Shown here one piece after another: positions 33,443 through 43,730 of a stretch of DNA of 64,000 nucleotides. Position 1 is the stretch's first letter. Every line of letters starts with the position of its first letter. The notes beneath the pieces were generated by a model that saw nothing but the letters and a program-made list of their open reading frames with translations, was not told where the DNA came from and ran no database searches. Made by a program: the position numbers and the translations under genes. The DNA comes from Campanula takesimana (lineage: Eukaryota > Streptophyta > Magnoliopsida > Asterales > Campanulaceae): the NCBI GenBank assembly GCA_026119855.1, contig JAOWBW010000027.1, forward strand, positions 1,156,623 to 1,220,622, read 5' to 3'.

Positions 33443-36421
33443 ATGGCGCCTAAGAAAACTAAAACTCAACCCGAAATCATCATCTCCGATTCTTCTTCTC
33501 ACTCCATTCCTGGGAACTCTCAGAACAAAGAAGTAGAACAACAATCAAGGCATCCCACCGTCAATGACATGGTATGTTTCACTAACTTATTATTTTTCGC
33601 CATTGTTGTTCTTGGAAGTCTCAATACTCCCTTTTTCGATTTCTCTCTTATTTGTTAATCATTTTTGAAATCGATCGTTGTGTTGTGTTCGTATTTGCCT
33701 GATCTATTCTTTCATGTAGTTTATTTCTTGACCAATGGTCGTTACATGTGTTTTTCGTCATTTTCTGTGCTCCGTAACTTCCTTGGCAGACGAACCGTTT
33801 TTTTGAATTTCTGGGTTTGTTTCAATGTTGTTGACTATACTTTTTACATGGTTGACTTCGTCCTGTTCATGCCGTCATTTCGATGTATTTTTGTTGAATT
33901 TTGTCAACTTTTGTTTTTCGGTGTTCTTGGATGTTCTTCATGTTCTTAAATATTCTTTCTTATTTTTTAATATTTTATTTGGTCCATTGATATATCCTCC
34001 CCGTCTTTGTTTTCTGCGCATAGTTTGCTGCGCATGGCTTTCTGTGCATATTGTTTTATCTAATTCTCTGCGCACACTTCTTTACAAGTATTTATTCTCT
34101 GTGCACATGATCCCTTTCTGCGTATGCATTCTTATTTTATGCGTATCCACTTTCTATTTTTCTGCGCATAAATATCTTTGCTTTCATGGAACTTGTGCCA
34201 AGGTATATCTGCATTATTTGCAAATGCGCATAGCTCCATGTACAATAGGTTGTCTAATTCTATCTATTGTTTTACGCAGGGACACGTTTACTTCATACCA
34301 GGTTGGGAACTTATTCAGGCAGATCTTTCTTTAGATGCAATTGGTCGTCGTCTGCTTCACCTTCTCAGCTCCTCTGGCATTCTTCCTTTATTCACTCTTG
34401 ATCAATCCTTCACAGTGCCTGCGCTAGTAGATGAATTCTTCAAGACAGCAAGAGTTGTTCCGGCACAACTTGAAGGCAAGACAACAGAAATGATCATGGC
34501 CACCGTTCAGCGCAGTGATGTAATGGTCTACCCTAACCACATTCGCAGCCTCCTAAACTTCAACGTTGATAGTTCTTCAGTCAACTATGATGAGGCTCAC
34601 CAAAATGCCCTTGCACAGAAGCTCATTGGCATTCCTTCCCTTAACAAGAAGTGGCCAATGTATAACCGAAAGGAATTTGGTGAGGTGATGTATCACCTGT
34701 GCACCCTAATTGGAGATTCTCTCAACTGCAAAAATGGGAATAATGGGCACTTCATCTCAAAGCAGTGGGAATACTGCGCAGCCATCTTCAACGAAGATCA
34801 ACTCGACTGGCCGCAGATTATCTTCAATGAGATTGTGAAGGGAATGACCAGCTATGACAAGAAGCTGAACGTAGGGAAGACTAAATACCGAACTCACTGC
34901 AGACTTCTAACCAAACTCTTATTGACTTATGGTGAACTGGCCACCTATGTTGAAGAAAAGTCAATCAATAAGCAGTCTTGCGACGCAAAGTACTACTCCC
35001 GAGTACACCTACAGAATTTGCGCAGTGAGATAGGTAACGCTGATTACTATGAAATCTGGCTGTCTGATTCCGCTCCCAACAAGGAACCTTGGATAGGCCC
35101 AATTCCTGTGTCCAAATCCAAAAAGAGTGCAGGGAGATCTACACCTGATGCTGCACAAGAAACCGCAGAGGATGCGTATAATCGCAAGGGGAAGGGCATT
35201 GCTACGCCCAGTGGCAAAAAGTTCAAAGACATTCCTTTGGTTCAATCCACCAAAGGGATTTCTTTCAAAGAGGCAGATCCTACCAGTAATCCAGCTCCTG
35301 CTCCCTCAAAGCCAACCACAATGAAGCGCAAGGCTGATTTTCGTGGTGATTCAGATAATGCTGCAGTTGAGGGGGAGCAAATGCACGAAGCCTCTCGAGA
35401 AGCCATCCCCAGTACTGATATCGCACATATCTCTTCTCGTCTCAAGCAGAAGGTGCGCAGCAGCGCAAAAGGATCGAAGAAGCGCCGCACTAGTTCCACA
35501 GCCTCTGACAGCAGTGATCTTTCTCCAGTTCAACCTTCATCTTCATCCCCTGAGACTCCTACTTCCTCTTCAGCTGAGCTGCGCCAGATCGTGCAATCCT
35601 TGCACTCTGTTCAAGCAAATCAAGTCGCTACGCAGCTGCAGCTGAATCAACTCCTTACTGCTCAAACTGCTTTACTGTACCGTCTTGACATGCAGCGTTT
35701 GGAGATTGATACCATTAAGGGGGAGAAAGCGGTGAAGGGGGAAGCAAAGGCAAGGGAAGCAAAGGAAAGCACGGAGAGTGCTAAGACGGAGGCAAAGGCA
35801 AGTTCATCTGAGCCTACGCAAGAAAAAGTTCATATCACTTTGGATCAACTTATCCTGGACTCCCTGAGAACCATCAGCGCCCAGCTCGAAAATGTCAGCG
35901 CACAACTCAAAAATGTGTGCACCCTTGGAGCGTTTGATGGTGGACTCAGGGACATACTGAAAAAGCTCAAGAAAACCCTCGCAGATGGGTTACTTAGAGG
36001 ATTTGATGATCTTCAAGCTCAGATGGAGGCTCAGATGGAGAAGATTGAACAAGGAAGCTCTGCGCATAATATTGAAGAAGTGCGAAAATGCATTACGAAG
36101 TCCATGACAGATTTTTCTTATGCATTCAACGACAAGATGGACTACGCAATGCTAGATATTCAAGCCAGCGTCAACACTCAGCGCCTCCATACTGACACAA
36201 GATTAGAAGCTACGCAGACTGCCATCCTGACGGATAGCAGAGCAAAATTCAGAGAGCTGGTGGATGACAATGCTGATATGCGCAGAGGAATGAACACTTA
36301 TGTTGGAAAAGCTGTTGAGTTCCAGGATAAATTTCAAAATTTAAAGGTGGAACTCATGAACAAGTTCAACAGTCTTCAGAATCAGATGCACGAAGCCCTG
36401 CAACGGATCAACATAGATTAG
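33443..36421 (+). CDS. SIRE accessory (env-like) gene, two exons
   Basis: Proposed exons are 33443-33571 (43 codons) and 34280-36421, separated by a 708-bp intron with ATG|GTATGT donor and TTTTACGCAG acceptor, both phase 0. The predicted product is about 756 residues. Exon 1 encodes a short N-terminus (MAPKKTKTQPEIIISDSSS). Exon 2 starts with a globular region, then a Ser/Pro-rich part with a basic cluster (KGSKKRRTSS) that could direct it to the nucleus, then coiled-coil stretches. I see neither a signal peptide nor a membrane helix, so the family nickname env-like has no support here. Both exons are intact although pol is ruined, which suggests selection or recent capture. An in-frame ATG near 34235 inside the intron offers an unspliced alternative start. 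Confidence 0.65.
33572..34279 (+). other. Predicted intron of the SIRE accessory gene
   Basis: T-rich, GT...AG bounded. It contains a run of TGCGCA or one-mismatch copies from 34015 to 34230, with several steps of 14 bp and others of 19-31 bp. Confidence 0.55.
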
Positions 36422-36967
36422 ATTTCTTTTGTAAGTTTTTTGCTATTTCTTTCTTTTTGATTCTTGTTGCGCACAGTATGTTTTATGCGCTTTTATTTCG
36501 TGCGCTTTTGTTTTTGTGCGCAACCTCTTTTGTTTTTCCTCTTTAAAGCTTGTACTCTGTAACAGTCAATCCTTAAAGTTTTAATGAGAAGAATGCATCA
36601 TTAAGCTTTCACAAAACCTTGTTCAATTCAAACCATTCGTTTGTGGAACATTGATGCATTATTACTTAAACCCATGCGCATAATCTTTACTGCTCATGTT
36701 TTCTACGCATGATGTTTAAACATTCAGTTTAAACGCATACTTAAAACTTCATCTCATATTATTTGTATGCTCTGAATGACATTTCTATCTTTCCTATATT
36801 GTAAGTTTTTAATCTTTTGGATAGAATAGAAATCTATAGCACTGGCTAGTGTGTTCATTGACTTGAGGGATGATTTACCATTCACATTTTTATGGGCATG
36901 TTATTATCAAGTACAATGACTTGCCTTTGCTATAGTAGGTAATGGCATCAATCATTTAGGGGGAGAT
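36422..36967 (+). other. SIRE 3' untranslated region and polypurine tract
   Basis: AT-rich with further TGCGCA copies. It ends TTTAGGGGGAGAT directly before the 3' LTR, a clear polypurine tract. Confidence 0.8.
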
Positions 36968-38634
36968 TGTTGGGTATGCTTATCACTTAACCCTCCTACA
37001 TTTGTTAGAATTGATTGATACCATCACCTATGAGTATTTTTATGGACTTTAGGACCTCATGTATAGAAGTTTATAACTTCATTTTTTAGCCAAGTCCTTT
37101 TTATAGTATAGGCTTAGATGATAAGACTTGAAGCTTTAAAGATCGAAGATTTCCTAAGCAGGATTCATTTCACTGCGCAGGATGTTCTCTGCGCAGGTCG
37201 CCACTGCGCATAAAATATCTTGCGCAGCCCTTGACCCTGCTCAGTTTTCAAGATCTTATTTCCTAAACTCTGAAGAGATCTTTTAGTGACCAAGCATGGT
37301 GCACATGCTTCCAATGCGCAGTATCCATGCGCGCCGGCAATACGCATGCCTTTGTGCGCGGACACAACCTTGGTCAAGTTCCTCATCTCCTGATCTCATT
37401 CTAGAAGCTTGGAAAGCGACAAGACAAGCTACGCTTTTTGGATTGAGTCAAAATGCTGAGGTGTGCACAAACGACAAAATAAGCACACTCAGCAAAACCA
37501 TTGGTGGAGACACGCTTAAAAGAAATATCTCAAGTGAAGACAGCTGTCAACCTTCTAGAAGAAGCGTTTGAATTTGGTCTTCATGCTCAGTCTCCAACGA
37601 CTCTAAATCACCTGTGCACCAATCATATTGTGCCAGGTCATCATCTTTGATCAGAGCCCCAACGACTATAAAGGACAGCTGCGCGCCAATCACTTTTTGC
37701 CAGCTCATTGTCCTTGCTCAGAGCTCCAACGGCTATATTCAAGCTCTCAGCTATAAATAACCTGCTCATCTTCATTTCCAAGCTGCCCCTTTCATCGGCC
37801 TTTTCATCGGCCCTTTCATCAAGCTCCTCTTGTTGGCCACTATGCTTCAGAGCTCGAGTTTCATGCTTCATTGAGAAACCTTGAAGATCTGAAGACTGTT
37901 GCTTAGTATTTCTAGATTCTTTAGAACAGCCTTCAAGATCTTTAAACCTTCAAACTCCTGCTCATATCACAAAGCCCTATATCACCAGAATTCTCGGTGC
38001 TCTTCATCTTTCATATTTATAGAGCCCAGAATTTCTGTCACACACACACCTCTTGAAGCCTTGCTCATTTTGATCTAACTTCTTGAGATACACCGGTTTA
38101 GTCTAGGATTTGTTCTTCATAGATAATAGATCTTGAGTTAGTATTGAGCTCAAATGTTGTAATTTGTAATACTCTCTCATATTATAAGATCTTCATTAGA
38201 AATCCAAGACTAACCATCTTGGTAGAGGATGTAGATCTTTCATCGATCGAACCTCTCCAAATAGCGTGTTCTTTATACTTACTGCATATTTCCTGCTTAA
38301 CCTTTTATGAACTGCTTTGTTTGATCTTTCAGATTGCTACACTTTACTGATTGTAATTGTTATTGCTCATTTGCCTTAGAATCCATTTTGCGCCACTCTT
38401 TAGCCTCAAACTTAGCGCGTGCGTTTTTATCTCTGCGCGGTGTACCCTGCGCAGAGCTGCTTTAAATTTCCGCTGTGCATTTCACACTCTCTCTGCGCGC
38501 TAAACTTAGCTTATTTGAGAACTGTGCGCATAAGCCATTGATTTGCAAAAGAGTTTGAAAATAATTTAAAAACGCTATTCAACCCCCCCCCCTCTAGCAT
38601 TTTTCACACCCTTGTTGCCCCTTAGGGACCAACA
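36968..38634 (+). repeat. SIRE 3' LTR
   Basis: 1667 bp, near-identical to 27897-29561. Some TGCGCA sites are intact here where the 5' copy is mutated, for example TTGCGCAGC against TTGCACAGC. The GGTAC TSD follows. Confidence 0.93.
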
Positions 38635-39702
38635 GGTACCTTTCCCCCAATCATGAGCCAGGCTCGTAGCAAAATCCGAGTCCATGAAAGAGACATCTGG
38701 AGACCGTCCCCCTAACATAAAAGTGTCCTGCTGCTGACCGAACTGCCGCATCACTCTCCGAGCAAAATAAAAAGAGGAATCTCTCAAGCCTGGAAGAACG
38801 ACCCCTGTCGTATCCAAGGGTGTTGGCCACAAACCTCCGCACTCTCCAAAAGGATGGGCACCAAACAATATCACCGGTCTCCACATTCACAAATAGATTA
38901 GCCCACTCCTCAATGCTGAGATCCTGCATTAACAATCTCGGCCTATGGAAAGTATAAGGAGAGTACTCGATCGGAGAATCCAATAACTTAAAATGCTCCA
39001 TGAGCCAAATAGTCAACAAAAGCGGACGTCCCTGAGTCATAGAGCTGGTTCGGTGCAACTCATCAAGGCCATAAAGGGTCTCCCCCAAAATAAGAGGGAC
39101 AATGTTGAAAGCCCGTCCTCTAGCTTGCAAAACAATATCTATGAGCTCCGTGTCCGCCATGCCACCCTTGCTCATGTAAAGTACGTTCCGGAACAAGCAT
39201 AATGCCCTGAGGCAACACTGGGAATCCACACCATGACCACGCATAACACGGTTCTTAAATCTCCTAGGCAGAGCGTGGAGATCAACATGACGGTTGTGAA
39301 TATAACCTTGCGCCTCGGGAAGGCCTATGCTCAATAAATCCCTAAGAGACTCCGCCGGTACCTTGTCATACTTGGAACCGCAATCACACCGGTCAATGGC
39401 ATATCCAAGATAGTTGACATCTCCTACACAGTAGGGACCATCTCATTAAGTGAAAAATTGAAGAGGTGGGTCGAAGGATCCCAAAAGCGTGCAACTCCCT
39501 TTAAAAGGTCCCAATCCGGCTTTAGATTCTTTAAAGTAAAAAGAATCTTGAACCTGGACATCTCCACGAATCTCTCTTGATGAGGTCTGTTAAACGAGTG
39601 AAAGAACGTTGCCAAGTCACCATTGTAACGTTCCACCAATTCCGGGTCTAGAGAAAATTCATCAACAATTATTGATGAAGGGACGGACTTGCTTGGGGCC
39701 AT
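38635..39702 (-). pseudogene. Tat-2 second antisense ORF, 5' piece
   Basis: Reverse-strand gene from an ATG at 39702 (MAPSKSVPSS). The N-terminal part (EFSLDPELVERYNGD) is followed by an in-frame TAG near 39429 that looks like a changed Glu codon, a frameshift near 39350 and another near 38775. Between them are long well-formed stretches such as LGETLYGLDELHR and PLLLTIWLMEH, which resemble uncharacterised plant proteins found with Tat elements (I think of DUF7745-type proteins, from memory). The 3' part continues at 27896 beyond the SIRE insert. A TATA-like TATATAAT lies at 39793-39800 on the reverse strand and a TCGTACGA pair 162-182 bp before the ATG. The role is unknown. Confidence 0.55.
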
Positions 39703-39792
39703 TGAGAGCAAAAGGTTGAAAATTCTACTCCAAAATAATAGTTCCCAGAATTTATCAGAGGCTGCGTGGTATTCTGGGACAGACTAGAGGTC

Positions 39793-39800
39793 ATTATATA
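39793..39800 (-). promoter_or_regulatory. TATA-like box for the second antisense ORF
   Basis: TATATAAT on the reverse strand, about 92 bp before the ATG at 39702 and about 64 bp after the nearer palindrome. Confidence 0.45.
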
Positions 39801-39854
39801 CAAGTTTGGATACCAAATCCTCGAGGAAACAGGAAACAGTCGCAGAAATCAATG

Positions 39855-39892
39855 GTGACTTGTACGAGACATCGTCGTCTTGTACGAGACAT
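39855..39892 (-). promoter_or_regulatory. Palindrome pair upstream of second antisense ORF
   Basis: Two copies of TTGTACGAGAC with centres 39863.5 and 39883.5, 20 bp apart; the same motif family as in the Tat-2 LTR. Confidence 0.7.
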
Positions 39893-40288
39893 CCCCTCAG
39901 TCAGAACAGCAACGAATCTGCTCAAATTCAGGCTGCCCAACGAGTCAAAACATGTCTCGATCACCTCAGAAATTCATCCTAAACAGTTTATCATCACCTA
40001 CAAATGACCCAACGCGAATCCATCTCATAAAAATCCTTGGTTGACCAACCGGGTACAGGATGATCCATAAACAGTCAGAAATAAAAACTAAAATTAACAA
40101 ATTTGTGTGCTAGAGTTAGGAATTACTTGTTGCATAGGTACAGTCCCAAACCAAAAAGAAAAGAAAGAAAAATTGTCTTTGCCTACGCCGAGGCAATAAA
40201 TACATCATCAATAAAAGGAGGGAATCAGGGGATCCTATCTACTCCGGCATCAAATAAAGGGATGTCGCCACCGCCGCGTCATCACCCA

Positions 40289-42427
40289 TCAGTCCGAGGT
40301 CTCTTCCCTCAAGAAGCCAAATCCGCAGTCTGGCGAGCCAACTGGCCTAACAGCCCCGCTGTTTCTCTCTTCATCCTCGGCCATGAACTGGGCGAGCCGT
40401 CCCGCGACCTCTCTATACTCAGCAATGGGCACCTGTTGAGGAAAAACAAAAGAAATGTCAAAATCTTCAGAAAGATGATGAACAGAGACATGAAATGGTA
40501 AAGTGGCAGAAATGACAAGAAAAGGTCATAAGTCATACCATGGTCGCATCAGCAGGAGGTACGAGTCCCTCAGGCATGTCGTACTCGGCAGGAAGATCCT
40601 CGGTACGCTCCACCCCCTCAGCCATGCTGTAGGTGAACGAAGCTGGTCCGATCTGTGGATGGAAAGGGATATGAACAACCCCCTGAGCCTGTGCCTGATC
40701 GCCCCCTACAATCAATAGAGGCATGAGATGAGCCAGAAAGTCCTGATAATCGCCCTCCAAATGCATGAGGTCAAAGGCATCCTGGCCAATGATAAGCTCC
40801 TCCCTCTCCTCATCCCTGATGGCGTAAGAGTTAAGCATGTGATCCAGAGGGTCTAACGGGACGAAGATAACCAGTCTGCCACCATGATGCTGGCGAGAGA
40901 CCCTCTCTCCCAAGTAAAAGCATCCCCCGCCGAGGCCAATCATTAACAACCTCTGGCTCGATAGCCCGTAAGCATGGCCAATATCCAGACTCCTCCAAGG
41001 GAAGAAAGCAATGTCAAACTCAGGGGCGGCCTCCCATCTGTCAAAATACTGCCACATGCGCTCCACCGGCATATCAGCCCCCTCGGCCTGCTCATCACTA
41101 GTGTCCCTATTACTCCTACGCCACCTCAGAGTGTTCGAAAGTTTGACAGTGTTGTCTTGAAGGTTGAAAGTGAAGAGACCAAACATGGCGTAACCTCAAG
41201 CCTGCAAAGTGGGAGAAATACAGAAAGTGTCAATGCATAATATCTAAGATGAAAATGCTATCAAAAGTAAACTGGGGCTGAAATAAAGAAGGAATACAGT
41301 TGAGAGAAACAAGTAACATACCTCCCAAGCGTGGCTGTAACCGCCCAAGCTGGCGTTCGCCCTATCCCGCGAACTCTCATCCATGGCTACATAGCAGTGA
41401 GCCAAGCCAGATAAACCCCAACTGGCATCAGTGACATGCTGTATATCCCTCAGGAAGCTCAATAAAGTGAACAAAGCAGTCGACGCATGGTTAGCAAACA
41501 GCGTCTCAGAAAAGGCCCACCACAAGAAGCCATAGACAGCAACAATACGGGTGTTAAGAAACCCCATCTGGCCTGCATTGGCCGTGACATAAGCATCCAC
41601 CTTCTCCCTCAAATCCTTAAGAGGGACACCCTTGCCCACAGTACGCAAAGTAAATCCCAGCAGCCGCCTCATCTCATCGGCATCAGGGGTAAAATCCGTA
41701 TCCACCTCAATCGGATCACCGGCAATAGAAAGCCTAGTAATGGCATGAAAATCAGTCGGGGTCATGGTAACCTCCCCCAGCGCATGTGCATGGTATGAGT
41801 GCTATCCCACCAACGCTCACGAATAGCCTGGAGCAAATGGACATTCTTCCTCTCACCAACTAAACCGTCAAAGAAACACTTGAGAACTAAGTTCTCGATC
41901 TCTTCCTTCACTTCGCCATTAAGAGTGGCCCATTTATCGGCAACCACCCGCACGCTGCTCCTACAGTTGTTGATGGTCCTGAATGACTGCAAAAAGACAA
42001 AGACAGAGAAGACAAATGTCAGAAAATCGGTAAAATCCTCACTTAAGCATTTTACCCGAAAAATCATAGAATTCCCTAAAACAACAGTCGAAATCATGTA
42101 CTACTATACTAAAATGATTATTGACATCAATAAGGATGAAATTCCACCAAAACGTCAGCCATGATGATGAACCCTAGCAGCAGCGGTTCTAGGCAAAAAA
42201 TTGACGAAAGTCGGCAAAATCAAGCTGCGAAAGCATAGAATTGAGGAATGCAACGATGAAATTGACATGGAAAATCAGAAAAAGGAACAGATTCTTACCC
42301 TCCTAGTCCAAAAGGCATTAGAGATATGGTCTTTGGGATACGGGCACAAATCGTCCATCCCCAACACTTTCCCCTTCATATGTTTGCAGAAGAGGTGTTC
42401 TTTGTACAAGCGATTTGCATCGGACAT
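40289..42427 (-). pseudogene. Antisense plant-mobile-domain (PMD) gene of Tat-2, four exons
   Basis: Reverse-strand gene with exons 42427-42299, 41986-41322, 41201-40539 and 40432-40289. Splice sites are AGG|GTAAG, TTTTTGCAG, GAG|GTATGT, CTTTGCAG, ATG|GTATGA and CCTCAACAG, all phase 0; the full product would be about 534 residues. Exon 2 carries text typical of PMD proteins (GFLNTRIVAVYGFLWW, ASWGLSGLAHCYVAMD, SLGGYSHAWE). PMD occurs in transposable elements and in the host silencing proteins MAIN and MAIL1. Two lesions break it: a one-base loss in the C-run 41774-41778 in exon 2, and a TGA in place of an expected Trp codon as the second codon of exon 3. Otherwise the gene is well kept. Confidence 0.75.
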
Positions 42428-42573
42428 TTGGAGAGATTGGGAAGCACTTAAGCTCGAAGAGAATGGAGATTTTTGAGTGAGAAAATCTCCTAGGGTTGAA
42501 AGCTCCCGAAAATGAAATGAAGAAGTGATTTGAAAATCACTGAAACAGCGTCTGATATGCGCAAAAATAGAGG

Positions 42574-42608
42574 AAACTCGTACGAGATATCCCTCTACCT
42601 CGTACGAG
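42574..42608 (-). promoter_or_regulatory. Palindrome pair upstream of the PMD gene
   Basis: CTCGTACGAG centred at 42581.5 and CTCGTACGAG with changed flanks centred at 42603.5, 22 bp apart. They lie 155-177 bp before the reverse-strand ATG at 42427, nearly the same distance as for the second antisense gene. Confidence 0.7.
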
Positions 42609-42859
42609 GTATTCCCAGAAAATCAACAGAAAACCCTGTTTTCTCAGAAAAATCCAGAAAAGCCCTGCTTTTAACAGAAATGTCAAAAAAGCCCTGCTTC
42701 GACTAGGAGGTAAAATCTGAACCCGGTTCAAGATAAAACTTGAGTCGTCAAACAAAAGAATATTTTCAGAATTGGAACAAATGAAGTTATTTCTCAGTAC
42801 GAATCTATTCTCACCGCGCATCCAGGATCATGGGTGAGCAACAAAAATCTACATCAACA

Positions 42860-43425
42860 AACTCCAAATCCGATGACTGTCATCAAGACGTAAGTTAATG
42901 GCACAGGATTTTACCCTGAAACCGACAACTGTTATCGAGACGTAAGTTAATAACACAGGATTCATACCACTTAGAGTCCCATAATTGCCATCAAGGTGTA
43001 AGCTAATGGCATAGGATTCACATTTTCAACGGAAAGGAAGTCGCGTTGAAAGGGGAAGAAAGGTCAGAGTAATTGGCGTCTCCGATACCAGAGTCCCATA
43101 ATCATTATCAAGGCATATACTAATAACGTAGGATTCAAATCAGTTTCAGTGGAAGGGAAGTCTCGTTGGAAGGAGAAGAAAGGTCCGAGTAATTGGCGTC
43201 TCCGCAAATTTGATGAAGGAATCAAATAAGCACCTTATGGTCATTAGGCACGAAAGCAAGCCCTATATGATCATTTTGGCACCGTCCATCGTGGCACCTT
43301 CATCCAAAGCACCCAATGATCACCGAGGCACACAAGTAAGCCCTCCATGGTCACTCCGGCACCAAATCACCCTGTGGTCACCGAGGCACACAAGTAATCC
43401 CTCCATGGTCACTCCGGCATAAAAA
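42860..43425 (+). repeat. Tat-2 tandem repeats before the 3' LTR
   Basis: Four diverged units around TCAAG(A/G)CGTAAGTTAAT...AGGATTCA lie between 42860 and 43145. Two copies of a longer GGAAG...AATTGGCGTCTCCG unit lie at about 43028-43089 and 43147-43205. Two near-exact 58-bp units with CACCGAGGCACACAAGTAA start at 43319 and 43379... (step counted as about 58-60 bp). This is typical of the hypervariable Tat 3' region. Confidence 0.75.
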
Positions 43426-43730
43426 AGGTTGAAGACGTTCATCATCAGCAACAGGGTATATTCATAATTGGGTCAACGATATTGATTCCTCAATATGGGT
43501 ATTCTCTAAAACTCTAAACTTTACTTACTGTAGTATTGTTTTCAAAATGATTTTTCAAAACACCTCAAACGACCGTTTTTGCGTGTTTTTGGAGTCGAAC
43601 TACGTTTGGTCTGATTCCTCTCTTGAGGATACGTACGCAGCTTTACAGCAAGACCATCCCCCTAGTTTTAAATGGTGTATTTTCTATCGACGACGTTACT
43701 TCTTCCATAAGTATCGTCGCCGAGGGGCTC
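43426..43730 (+). other. Tat-2 end of internal region
   Basis: Non-coding. It contains the GAACTACG...ACGTACGCAGC block (43595-43641) with an internal CCTC-TCTT-GAGG hairpin and ends in GCCGAGGGGCTC, the likely polypurine site, identical to that of Tat-1. Confidence 0.7.

Larger units (their letters stand above)
27897..38634 (+). mobile_element. SIRE/Maximus-type Copia element
   Basis: 10.7 kb with LTRs of 1665 and 1667 bp, both TGTTGGG...CCAACA, and an exact GGTAC TSD (27892-27896 and 38635-38639). It has a Met-tRNA primer site, degraded gag and pol, a large accessory gene between pol and the 3' LTR, and a polypurine tract. The LTRs are very similar, so the insertion is fairly recent, yet pol is badly decayed; it was probably mobilised in trans. 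The whole element is rich in TGCGCA. Confidence 0.93.

Noticed and set aside
33572..34279. ORFs of 94 and 169 residues within this stretch as independent genes
   Set aside because: Phe/Cys-rich readings of a T-rich intron; they do not start in good context and overlap clear splice sites.
40289..42427. Ordinary host PMD gene
   Set aside because: It lies between the pol remnant and 3' LTR of Tat-2, inside one exact TSD, and its promoter carries the element's TCGTACGA pair; it travels with the element.
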